Below are positions 8,145 through 15,774 of a stretch of DNA of 64,000 nt, in pieces (positions within the stretch are counted from its first letter, which is position 1; every line of letters begins with the position of its first letter). Made by a program: the position numbers and the translations under genes. The notes beneath the pieces were generated by a model. The model did no database searches. It was not told where the DNA came from and saw only the letters and a program-made list of their open reading frames with translations. This DNA is from GH45 sp046704385 (GTDB taxonomy: Bacteria > Bacteroidota > Bacteroidia > Bacteroidales > SZUA-534), in the NCBI GenBank assembly GCA_046704385.1, contig JBJKSB010000029.1:1-64000 (forward strand), read 5' to 3'.

Positions 8145-10451
8145 TTAGTTTGAATGTTCTCTTTTTAATGATGTAAGCTTGTTCGCTGCAATGGCTAATT
8201 GTCCCAGAGCTATTCCCTGATCGTTAATTGGAATTCCATCAGGTAAATATACATTAAAACCCTGCGCTTTTAACTGGATTTCAACGTTTTCGCAAAGATA
8301 TTTATTTTGAAATGTACCTCCTGAAAGGATCACTTTTTTTAATCGGGTAGCCTCCGAAATTTTGTTACAAACCTCGACCACCAGTCTAATCAAAGTATTA
8401 TGAAATTTAGCAGAAATACAACCCTGAGCCATTCCTTTTTCATGGTCGGTAACTATTTGCCTGATCATGCTATCAAATGAAATTGAATCCTCAATAATTT
8501 CATATATATAATATGCTTTTTCATTTTTATCTATTGCTGACTCCAATTTCATAGGGGCTTCTGCCTGAAAGGTATTTGCCTGAGCCACCCCGATAATTGA
8601 TGCCACCGCATCAAACAGCCTTCCGGCACTGGATGCGATGGGACAATTCAGATTTTTATCTAAAATCAGGATTATATTTTGAATTTTATCACGTGAAATA
8701 TCCTTCAACAGAGGTATGTCAAGCGCCATCATTGAATCTCCAAACACCTTATAAAGATAACTAACGGCTATCCGCCAACATTCCTTCGAAGCCCTGTCGC
8801 TGCCTGGCATGGCAACATTTTCAAAATGATACAGTCGCTGATAATCATTTAAGTCAGCTTTTAAAAACTCAGCGCCCCAAATGGTTCCATCCTCTCCCAG
8901 CCCTATTCCGTCAAAACTAATACCAATCACCTCATCGGTAATATTATTTGATATCATTACACTGGCCATATGGGCATGGTGGTGTTGAATTTTGACCAGT
9001 GGAACCTTGTGGTCATCAGCTAGTTTTTGAGCAAATTGGGACGATAAATAATTGGAATGTAAATCACAGGCTACCAACTTTGGTTTAAACCGGAACAAGT
9101 TTTCAAATCGATGGTAGGTTTCTTCATAAAAATCAAGGGTTTCCAGGTTTTTTAAATCTCCCAGGTACTGGCTCATTAGGGCCTGGTTCCCTTTACCAAT
9201 ACAAAAGGAATTGACCAGTTCTGCTCCGGCTGCAAAAATACCCTCGGTATCCAGACCTGTAATAAAAGGTTGCGGGGCAAATCCTCTTGAGCGGCGGTTT
9301 ACCTGAACTTTACCATTCATTATTGTACAAACAGAATCATCAACCCGGTTATGAATATCGCGATTGTAGGTAAGTATTCCATCAACTTTTCCCTTAAAAA
9401 TAGTGTGGGCTTTTTCGTTATCAATTATTATGGGTTCATCTGAAATATTTCCACTGGTTAACACGATGGCCGGTGTTTGAATGGCCCTTATTAACTGGTG
9501 ATGAAAAGGCATATAAGGCAGCATAAAACCAACTTTATTTAGTCCATTCGTCACTGCCGGGGCTAAACCTCCCCGATAAGACAGTAAAACTATCGGTCGT
9601 TTCCATGATTCAAGCAAAGTCTCTTCTTCCCGGGTAATATCGGCAAAAGCCCTGGCCGTTGAAATAGATTTTACCATAAGTGCGAAAGGTTTTCCATCAC
9701 GATTTTTAATTTCCCTGATTTTTTGCACCGCTTTACTATTGGTAGCATCGCACATTAAATGAAAACCTCCAAGACCTTTAACGGCAAATACTTCACCTTG
9801 ATACAGTCCCAGTACCAGCCTCACTAGAATTGCCTGAATATCGATTATCAACTCACCCGGCATAGTCAATTCATACCTTGGTCCACAATTATTGCAGGCT
9901 ACGGGTTGAGCATGAAATCGTCTGTCGGAAACATTAGTATATTCTCCTGAACATTCATTGCACATTACGAAACTATTCATTGTAGTGAATGGCCTATCGT
10001 AAGGCAACTCCTTAATAATAGTATACCGGGGTCCGCAATTGGTACAGTTTATAAAAGGGTAATTTATGCGATGAGGTTGACGCTCCATATCGTCCAGACA
10101 ATCCTGACAAACAGCAATATCCGGACTCACCCGGGTAATTTCATCTGAAGTATCGGTACTTTTAGCAATTTGGAAATCTTTAAAATAACCTAAAACAGAA
10201 CTATTAACGGTTATGGATTGAATTACAGATGCAGGAGGCGCATGATGCTTAATCCTGTTAATAAACTCCTTCAATTTTAAAGCAGTTGCATCAATTAAAA
10301 TAAAAACCCCGTTATTCCTGTTTTCAACCCTTCCATGAAGTCCCATTTTTGTAGCCACACGATAAATAAAAGGACGAAACCCAACGCCTTGCACCAATCC
10401 TTCAATGTGAAGTTCAAATCCTTTTTTAATATCGATTTTTTCTTCCCTCAT
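8145..10451 (-). CDS. hypF: Carbamoyltransferase HypF
   Basis: A 768-residue protein that uses carbamoyl phosphate and ATP to load HypE with a thiocarbamate, the precursor of the CN ligands of the NiFe site. Domains run in the usual order. The N-terminal acylphosphatase domain is EGLVQGVGFRPFIYRVA. A double zinc finger follows (CQDCLDDM, CTNCGPRYT, CNECSGEY, CNNCGPRYE). Next is the YrdC-like domain (VKGLGGFHLMCDATN, KPFALMVKS). The Kae1-like C-terminal domain has the metal-binding QHHHAHMASV, then SFDGIGLGEDGTIWGAEF and LSGGTFQNKYL. It is first in the minus-strand hypFAB unit, divergent from hypC over a 205-bp gap. Confidence 0.97.
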   Translation of the reverse strand: MREEKIDIKKGFELHIEGLVQGVGFRPFIYRVATKMGLHGRVENRNNGVFILIDATALKLKEFINRIKHHAPPASVIQSITVNSSVLGYFKDFQIAKSTDTSDEITRVSPDIAVCQDCLDDMERQPHRINYPFINCTNCGPRYTIIKELPYDRPFTTMNSFVMCNECSGEYTNVSDRRFHAQPVACNNCGPRYELTMPGELIIDIQAILVRLVLGLYQGEVFAVKGLGGFHLMCDATNSKAVQKIREIKNRDGKPFALMVKSISTARAFADITREEETLLESWKRPIVLLSYRGGLAPAVTNGLNKVGFMLPYMPFHHQLIRAIQTPAIVLTSGNISDEPIIIDNEKAHTIFKGKVDGILTYNRDIHNRVDDSVCTIMNGKVQVNRRSRGFAPQPFITGLDTEGIFAAGAELVNSFCIGKGNQALMSQYLGDLKNLETLDFYEETYHRFENLFRFKPKLVACDLHSNYLSSQFAQKLADDHKVPLVKIQHHHAHMASVMISNNITDEVIGISFDGIGLGEDGTIWGAEFLKADLNDYQRLYHFENVAMPGSDRASKECWRIAVSYLYKVFGDSMMALDIPLLKDISRDKIQNIILILDKNLNCPIASSAGRLFDAVASIIGVAQANTFQAEAPMKLESAIDKNEKAYYIYEIIEDSISFDSMIRQIVTDHEKGMAQGCISAKFHNTLIRLVVEVCNKISEATRLKKVILSGGTFQNKYLCENVEIQLKAQGFNVYLPDGIPINDQGIALGQLAIAANKLTSLKREHSN

Positions 10452-10656
10452 GGCAAATTAATTGAACCTTTGTTTTAAAATTAGGATATTTAATCGGGCT
10501 TCCAAACAAAACAAATAAAATTTTGAATTATGTATATATTAACATACATTTATGTCAATGTCCTACTTAAATGAAGATACAGTTATAGTTTCAGTATATG
10601 ATTCAATAGCGATAATTACAGTGAAATATTTAGATTAATAACTAAAACCCAGCATT
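10452..10656. promoter_or_regulatory. Divergent intergenic region between hypF and hypC
   Basis: This 205-bp A/T-rich gap must hold the start signals for both hyp transcripts. TATGT and ACATA half-sites around 10530-10545 form a weak inverted repeat with an 8-bp spacer. I looked for the sigma-54 pattern (GG, 10 bp, GC within TGGCAC...TTGC) because a sigma-54 activator lies in the locus, and did not find a convincing match. Confidence 0.3.
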
Positions 10657-10902
10657 ATGTGTTTAGCAGTTCCCGGAAAAATAGTATCGATAGATGCCTC
10701 TGATCCAGATTTGAAGATGGCTAAAGTAAAATTTGGAGGTGTGATTCAGGATATCTGTATACAATGGCTCGATGATGTAACGGAAGGAGATTATGTAATG
10801 GCCCACGTGGGAACTGCACTTAGTAAAGTGGATGAAGCAGATGCTAAAATAATGCTGGAATCGTTAGCTGCCTTGGGTGATATTGATCCCATAACGGATT
10901 GA
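10657..10902 (+). CDS. hypC: Hydrogenase assembly chaperone HypC
   Basis: An 81-residue OB-fold chaperone starting MCLAVPGKIVSID. The second-position Cys is the invariant residue that binds the Fe(CN)2CO moiety together with HypD. The body (AKVKFGGVIQDICIQWL, GDYVMAHVGTALSKVDE) is typical of HypC/HupF. It shuttles the iron unit from HypD to the large-subunit precursor. It opens the plus-strand hypCDE series, 144 bp before hypD. Confidence 0.97.
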   Translation: MCLAVPGKIVSIDASDPDLKMAKVKFGGVIQDICIQWLDDVTEGDYVMAHVGTALSKVDEADAKIMLESLAALGDIDPITD

Positions 10903-11046
10903 TATTTTTCTTTTACAGCGTTGATTGTTTATAATTATCAGACTAAACCCAATAACAATAGCTTAATTTAAGGGTAAATTAATTAATCATAATAGTGCAT
11001 CTCATTAAGCTGAACCGCTTATTTATTAAGAAAAACCAGTGTTGAA

Positions 11047-12126
11047 ATGAAATATGTGGACGAATTCCGTGATGCTGATCTGGTAAAGAACCTGATCGCA
11101 AGTATTAAAAAGAAAACCACGAAAAACTGGAATATTATGGAGATTTGCGGCGGGCAAACCCATTCCATCATGAAATACGGACTTATTGACCTGCTTCCTG
11201 AGAAAATCAATCTGGTACATGGTCCGGGTTGCCCGGTTTGTGTTACTCCTATTGAGATTATTGACAAAGCCATTTACCTGGCGCAGCAATCTGGTGTAAT
11301 TCTTATTTCGTTTGGTGATATGCTAAGGGTTCCGGGATCAAAACACGATTTATTAAGTATTAAAGCACAGGGAGGTGATATCAGAACCGTCTTTTCACCA
11401 CTGGAAGCCCTGAAAATTGCCAATGAAAACCCCGGCAGAAAAGTAGTATTCTTTGCCGTCGGATTTGAGACCACTGCTCCTGTAATTGCCCTGGCTTTGG
11501 TTCAGGCCAAACGACGACATATTAAAAACTTTTTCGTACTGGTATCGCATGTATTGGTACCACCAGCTATGGAAGCCATCCTAAGCTCACCTGTTAACCG
11601 GATTGAAGGATTTTTAGCTGCCGGTCATGTCTGTACGGTCATGGGGTACGAGGAATATATTCCTATTTCTGAAAAATATAAAATTCCCATGGTTGTAACT
11701 GGCTTTGAACCCATTGATATTCTTGCAGGTATTGACCAACTGATAGGGTTACTGGAACATCAGGAATATATAGTAGGTAACGCCTATAAACGAAGTGTTC
11801 GAAAAGAAGGGAATATTGCGGCAAAAAAAACCATGTACGAAGTTTTTGAACCAGCAAATCAGCGTTGGCGGGGTATTGGAGAAATTCCAATGAGTGGATT
11901 CAAACTTACCTCCACCTATAAAAAGTTTGATGTGGCAACACAATTCGATTTAAGTAAAGTAAAGGCTGAGGAATCGACTATTTGTATTGCGGGTGAAATA
12001 CTAACCGGAATGAAAAAACCTTATGAATGTAAAGCTTTCAATACGAAATGTACTCCGGAAAAACCATTGGGGGCACCTATGGTTTCGTCGGAAGGAGCCT
12101 GTGCAGCTTATATTAAATATAAGTAA
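11047..12126 (+). CDS. hypD: Hydrogenase Fe-ligand assembly protein HypD
   Basis: A 359-residue Fe-S protein that forms the scaffold on which Fe(CN)2CO is built with HypC. Conserved blocks are MEICGGQTHSIMKYG, VHGPGCPVCVTP, FAVGFETTAP, AAGHVCTVMGYEEY and the C-terminal [4Fe-4S] region with GEILTG, YECKAFNTKC and SSEGACAAY. The length is standard. It follows hypC on the same strand and precedes hypE after a 204-bp gap that contains a pentanucleotide repeat. Confidence 0.97.
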   Translation: MKYVDEFRDADLVKNLIASIKKKTTKNWNIMEICGGQTHSIMKYGLIDLLPEKINLVHGPGCPVCVTPIEIIDKAIYLAQQSGVILISFGDMLRVPGSKHDLLSIKAQGGDIRTVFSPLEALKIANENPGRKVVFFAVGFETTAPVIALALVQAKRRHIKNFFVLVSHVLVPPAMEAILSSPVNRIEGFLAAGHVCTVMGYEEYIPISEKYKIPMVVTGFEPIDILAGIDQLIGLLEHQEYIVGNAYKRSVRKEGNIAAKKTMYEVFEPANQRWRGIGEIPMSGFKLTSTYKKFDVATQFDLSKVKAEESTICIAGEILTGMKKPYECKAFNTKCTPEKPLGAPMVSSEGACAAYIKYK

Positions 12127-12226
12127 AAAGTGAACGGTTACTTCGACTCATTTCGACTTCGCTCAATGAGCCGCTCAGTGACCTGGCACAAGTAGCATGA
12201 AACCAGAAACTAAGTACCAGCAACAG

Positions 12227-12264
12227 GAGAAGAGAAGAGAAGAGAAGAGAAGAGAAGAGAAGAG
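12227..12264. repeat. GAGAA pentanucleotide microsatellite upstream of hypE
   Basis: About seven and a half perfect head-to-tail copies of the 5-bp unit GAGAA/AGAGA lie 66 bp before the hypE start, in the hypD-hypE gap. The sequence just before it (12140-12200) is a repeat-like tract with CTCAATGAGCCGCTCAGTGA. It is non-coding in all the genes called here. Confidence 0.9.
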
Positions 12265-12330
12265 CAGGGAAGTTAAAGAAGATAAAAATGAGCACATTGG
12301 CTAATGAACTAATTAAGAAATTATAATGAT

Positions 12331-13368
12331 ATGGATCTAAGCTGCCCAATACCAATTACCGATTACGAAAGAGTCCTCCTTGCCCATGGCGGAGGCGGTA
12401 AGTTGATGCACCAGTTGATAGACAAAATGATTTACCAGGAACTTAAAAATGAATTCCTGAGCCAAAATCACGACGGGGCTATTTTACCGATACAGGGCGG
12501 GAAACTTGCTTTTACTTCCGATTCGTTTGTAGTTAATCCTATTTTTTTCCCGGGTGGCGACATAGGCGATTTGGCCGTGAACGGAACTATTAACGATTTG
12601 GTATGTTGCGGATCCAAACCACTTTATCTGTCACTGGCTTTCATTATTGAAGAAGGATTATTAATGGAGGATTTGTGGAAAGTTGTTCAATCCATAAAAA
12701 AAGCAGTGAATAAAGCCGGAGTTAAAATAGTAACCGGCGATACCAAAGTGGTTGAAAAAGGTAAAGGTGATGGCATATTTATCAACACAACAGGCATAGG
12801 CGAATTATTACCTGGTACAAATATTAATCCGGTCAATTGTAAGCCTGGTGATGTGGTAATAATAAACGGCAGCATTGCTGACCACGGAATTGCCATAATG
12901 AGTCAACGTGAAGGACTGAAATTTGAAACCGATATAGTAAGCGACACCGCTTCGCTTAATGCCATGATGGAAGAGGTTTTGCAGGCATTTCCATCCGTTC
13001 ATGTAATGCGCGATCCCACACGTGGAGGACTTGCCAGCACTTTAAATGAAATTGCACAAACATCTGGTACAGGAATTATGTTATATGAAAAATTAATACC
13101 TGTAAATGAATCAGTTAAGGGAGCTTGTGAATTGTTAGGATTTGATCCGTTGTACGTAGCCAACGAGGGAAAAATACTGGTAATTGTTCCTAAAAAAGAT
13201 GCCGATACCGTACTTAATATTATGAAAAAGCATCCCGAAGGTTTATCAAGCGCCATCATTGGCAAGGTATCGGAAGATTATAAAGGTAAGGTATATCTGG
13301 AAACAACTATTGGAAGCAAGCGGGTAGTTGATATGATTAGTGGTGAACAATTACCAAGAATTTGTTAA
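12331..13368 (+). CDS. hypE: Hydrogenase cyanide-ligand synthesis protein HypE
   Basis: A 345-residue ATP-dependent dehydratase. It converts the thiocarbamate put on its C-terminal Cys by HypF into a thiocyanate, then donates CN to iron on HypCD. The protein ends exactly in PRIC, the invariant C-terminal motif. The ATP-binding PurM-like core is visible as LLAHGGGGKLMHQLI, GDIGDLAVNGTINDL, VTGDTKVV and GSIADHGIAIMSQREGL, with DPTRGGLASTLNEIA later. It is third in the hypCDE order and 44 bp before the sigma-54 regulator. Confidence 0.97.
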   Translation: MDLSCPIPITDYERVLLAHGGGGKLMHQLIDKMIYQELKNEFLSQNHDGAILPIQGGKLAFTSDSFVVNPIFFPGGDIGDLAVNGTINDLVCCGSKPLYLSLAFIIEEGLLMEDLWKVVQSIKKAVNKAGVKIVTGDTKVVEKGKGDGIFINTTGIGELLPGTNINPVNCKPGDVVIINGSIADHGIAIMSQREGLKFETDIVSDTASLNAMMEEVLQAFPSVHVMRDPTRGGLASTLNEIAQTSGTGIMLYEKLIPVNESVKGACELLGFDPLYVANEGKILVIVPKKDADTVLNIMKKHPEGLSSAIIGKVSEDYKGKVYLETTIGSKRVVDMISGEQLPRIC

Positions 13369-13412
13369 ATTTATATTTATTGTGGATTTTAACCTGGATT
13401 AAATAATTAAAA

Positions 13413-14393
13413 ATGCGAGGAACTCAACCTGTATCAATCATCACCCAGAATAAAACCATGCGGGAAATTCTGCATAAACTCGACCGGATTGCCTTATCGG
13501 ACAGTTCGGTATTGTTGGTAGGTGAAACAGGTGTGGGTAAAGAAATATTTGCCGATTATATTCACAAGTTAAGCTCACGAAGCCTCAACCCTATCGTTAA
13601 AATCGGACTTTCGGCCATGCCTTCGGAATTACTGGCCAGTGAATTATTCGGGTATGAAAAAGGAGCATTTACCAGCGCTAATAATAAAAAGAAAGGTCTG
13701 TTTGAAATTGCCGACAATGGTAGTATCTTTTTGGATGATATTGATGACACTCCGATGGAGATACAATCAAAGTTGTTACGGGTACTTGAATCGAGGGAAA
13801 TAATGCCCATTGGCGGCACAAAGCCTAAAAACATAGATATCAGACTGGTTTCAGCTTCAAAAGTGGATTTAAACCAATTGGTGAAACGGAATATGTTTCG
13901 CTCCGACCTGTTTTACCGGATTAATGTAGTAACCATCGAAATTCCTCCGTTGCGTGAGCGCCTCGATGATGTTCCAATCCTGGTAAATTACTTTATCTCA
14001 AAATACGCTCCTAATCGCAAATTGACTATTACAAACGAGGCTCTTGCTTATTTGACCTCTTACTCCTGGCCTGGAAATGTACGGGAACTCAGAAATGTAA
14101 TCCAGCGCGCTGCTTTATTTGCCGAAGATGAAATAACGGTACAGGATATACCCAAAGAAATTGTTCAAAATAACCCTCTCGAAAACATTATAGGAGCCTG
14201 TTCGGTTTGCTTTAACCAAAAAGGTATGGAATTTACCCAGGTAATGGAATGCCTGGAATTTCGTTTGTTACAACAAGCCCTTGAAAAAGCTGAAGGAAAC
14301 CAAAGTAATGCTGCAAAACTTCTTAATTTAAGCCTAAGCACTTTTCGCGATAAATTGAAGAAACATAAGGAACGTGTGAGTGTGTGTAATTAA
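13413..14393 (+). CDS. Sigma-54-dependent activator lacking a sensor domain
   Basis: A 326-residue AAA+ protein that would remodel sigma-54 RNA polymerase to open promoters. Walker A is GETGVGKE (residues 37-44). The sigma-54 contact loop GAFTSA (84-89), Walker B-like SIFLDDIDD, and the arginine region FRSDLFYRINVVTIEIPPLRER are intact. A C-terminal Fis-type helix-turn-helix (EGNQSNAAKLLNLSLSTFRDKLKKH) binds DNA. Only about 15 residues precede the AAA+ domain, so there is no receiver, GAF or PAS domain; control must come from a partner protein, as with PspF, or from the linker. The linker carries a Cys pair (C263 and C266, ACSVCF). It sits 44 bp after hypE, so a hydrogenase target is the simplest inference. 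Confidence 0.88.
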   Translation: MRGTQPVSIITQNKTMREILHKLDRIALSDSSVLLVGETGVGKEIFADYIHKLSSRSLNPIVKIGLSAMPSELLASELFGYEKGAFTSANNKKKGLFEIADNGSIFLDDIDDTPMEIQSKLLRVLESREIMPIGGTKPKNIDIRLVSASKVDLNQLVKRNMFRSDLFYRINVVTIEIPPLRERLDDVPILVNYFISKYAPNRKLTITNEALAYLTSYSWPGNVRELRNVIQRAALFAEDEITVQDIPKEIVQNNPLENIIGACSVCFNQKGMEFTQVMECLEFRLLQQALEKAEGNQSNAAKLLNLSLSTFRDKLKKHKERVSVCN

Positions 14394-14405
14394 TCTATCA
14401 TTCAC

Positions 14406-14864
14406 CTATTTAAATAACCGTACATCAAAACTGAAAGGTTCTTTATTAACAATTTTTATTTTCTTAAACTCTTTATGTAAAGGATTTATCAGATAATTGT
14501 AGTCTCCCTGTACTACAGCTGATGGAACTTTTAGAATCCATAATTCACCGTTTTTGATAAAACGTTCTCCAATTTCCTGAGTTGTACTGATGTATGGAAA
14601 ATCTCTCCAGCTTTTGGGCAAATCCCCCAAATTCACTTCTTCTACTTTTATATCATCCGGAATCTGTATTGTAACTAAGAAATAATCCTTTGGAATAAGA
14701 CCTATAGGTGTGTGAACTGCTATTTCTGCTGTACAAAGTGCCCTCGAATCGGCTGTGTATAAAATTCTGGTTCCTTTAAAATTCCATCTTCCTCCGGCTA
14801 ATTCAGCTCCAATCCCTGATAAATCATCCACATTTTTCTGCTTTGACAATCTGTAGACAATCAT
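14406..14864 (-). CDS. RES-domain toxin (type II toxin-antitoxin)
   Basis: A 152-residue RES-domain protein. RES toxins of the RES-Xre (ParT/MbcT-like) group degrade or modify NAD+. The conserved Arg is in AGGRWNFKG, the Glu in CTAEIAVH, and the Ser region is close to VPSAVVQGDYNYLINPLHKEF, with the typical GDYNYLINP ending. It follows its antitoxin with a 4-bp ATGA overlap, so the two are co-translated. The pair separates the regulator from the hydrogenase structural genes. Confidence 0.9.
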   Translation of the reverse strand: MIVYRLSKQKNVDDLSGIGAELAGGRWNFKGTRILYTADSRALCTAEIAVHTPIGLIPKDYFLVTIQIPDDIKVEEVNLGDLPKSWRDFPYISTTQEIGERFIKNGELWILKVPSAVVQGDYNYLINPLHKEFKKIKIVNKEPFSFDVRLFK

Positions 14865-15274
14865 GCCAGCACTCCATATTCAATTCGAATCAGCTCATCT
14901 TTAATCAAATTAACTCCAAAAGAGTTATCGATCATATCTATAGGTTTAACTCCTCCTACTGATACATTCTCCGAATTCAGCCATTTTAAAAAATTATCCG
15001 TGCTTTCAAATACCTCTACTCCCTTCTTAAACAATAACATGATTATAAGTATTCGCTCCGAATGTATAGAATCAAAGCGCTTCTTTTCAATTTTGTACCT
15101 CTGCATTGTCCTTTCCGAAACATTTAAAATTCTTGACCAATCAGAATTATTTAGAGGAAATTTGTCAGATAGATTATTAAATGTATCATAATCAACTCCA
15201 TCCCGGGTCGATTTTATTAATGAATACACATCTTGATTATCCAAGGATTTGAATGAAATATTATCAGTTTTCAT
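14861..15274 (-). CDS. Xre/MbcA/ParS-type antitoxin of the RES toxin
   Basis: A 137-residue protein with an N-terminal Xre-like helix-turn-helix (LNNSDWSRILNVSERTMQRYK) and a C-terminal DUF2384-type toxin-binding region (GVEVFESTDNFLKWLNSENVSVGGVKPIDMIDNSFGVNLIKDELIRIEYGVLA). It would neutralise the RES toxin encoded by the overlapping next gene and repress its own promoter. A perfect palindrome lies about 45 bp upstream of its start. Confidence 0.9.
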   Translation of the reverse strand: MKTDNISFKSLDNQDVYSLIKSTRDGVDYDTFNNLSDKFPLNNSDWSRILNVSERTMQRYKIEKKRFDSIHSERILIIMLLFKKGVEVFESTDNFLKWLNSENVSVGGVKPIDMIDNSFGVNLIKDELIRIEYGVLA

Positions 15275-15295
15275 ATCAGATGTTTTTACAAATTT

Positions 15296-15329
15296 ACGAC
15301 ATTATTACTATAATTAACGACAATTGTCG
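15296..15329 (-). promoter_or_regulatory. Probable antitoxin operator
   Basis: CGACAATTGTCG at 15318-15329 is a perfect 12-bp palindrome 44 bp upstream of the antitoxin start. A further half-site, ACGACA, occurs at 15296-15301. Position and symmetry fit autoregulation by the Xre-type antitoxin. No binding data; inference from layout. Confidence 0.5.
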
Positions 15330-15349
15330 CATTTTGTTTTCATTTTGTA

Positions 15350-15381
15350 AAAAAACGAACTTCCGCAAATAACTTGCGGAA
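15350..15381 (-). terminator. Hairpin with T-run, minus orientation
   Basis: TTCCGCAA (15361-15368) and TTGCGGAA (15374-15381) form a perfect 8-bp stem with a 5-nt loop. On the minus strand the stem is followed by GTTCG and seven T (the A-run at 15350-15356 on the plus strand), so it resembles an intrinsic terminator. No minus-strand gene lies upstream; it may insulate the toxin-antitoxin pair from antisense transcription. Confidence 0.45.
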
Positions 15382-15502
15382 TTCCATAACTAAACTATTC
15401 ACGGTTTTTTTTCTCATATTTTAAATTCGCACCTATTGATTTGAATATATGCATTTTACAATTATACTAAAATTCATTTCCTGACTTTTATCATATTACG
15501 GC

Positions 15503-15763
15503 ATGCCTATTGTCATATTATCACCACTAATATTTCGACCAATGAGTGGTAATAACGACAACCAATTTGTTTTTAAAGGAGAAATTGCTGAATTACTTGG
15601 CAGTCAAGCATCGGCCAAAGCCCGAATTTTATGCAAACCAGGCACACTGCTTATTGAAATCCCCTCGATTAACGATTATCATTTAGGCGATGAAGTGTTA
15701 ATTACCGGAAGTTTTACTTGCGAAAAAATAGAGAACATACATAATTTCAATACAAACCATTAA
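15503..15763 (+). CDS. Small hypothetical protein preceding the hydrogenase operon
   Basis: Up to 86 residues. A second ATG at 15542 (MSGNNDNQF) gives 73 residues and looks the better start, because the 13 residues before it are hydrophobic and would otherwise be an odd leader. The body (FVFKGEIAELLGSQASAKARILCKPGTLLIEIPS, then DYHLGDEVLITGSFTCEKIEN) alternates beta-strand-like segments as in a small OB-fold or barrel, somewhat like HypC or TOBE modules, but I recognise no family. It is 11 bp upstream of the small-subunit gene and surely co-transcribed with it. A role in hydrogenase assembly or Fe-S protection is only an inference from position. Confidence 0.6.
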   Translation: MPIVILSPLIFRPMSGNNDNQFVFKGEIAELLGSQASAKARILCKPGTLLIEIPSINDYHLGDEVLITGSFTCEKIENIHNFNTNH

Positions 15764-15774
15764 AGCGAATTATT

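Noticed and set aside
12183..12196. TGGCAC...GC resembling a sigma-54 promoter before hypE
   Set aside because: The gap between GG and GC is 8 bp rather than 10, and it lies in a repeat-like tract.
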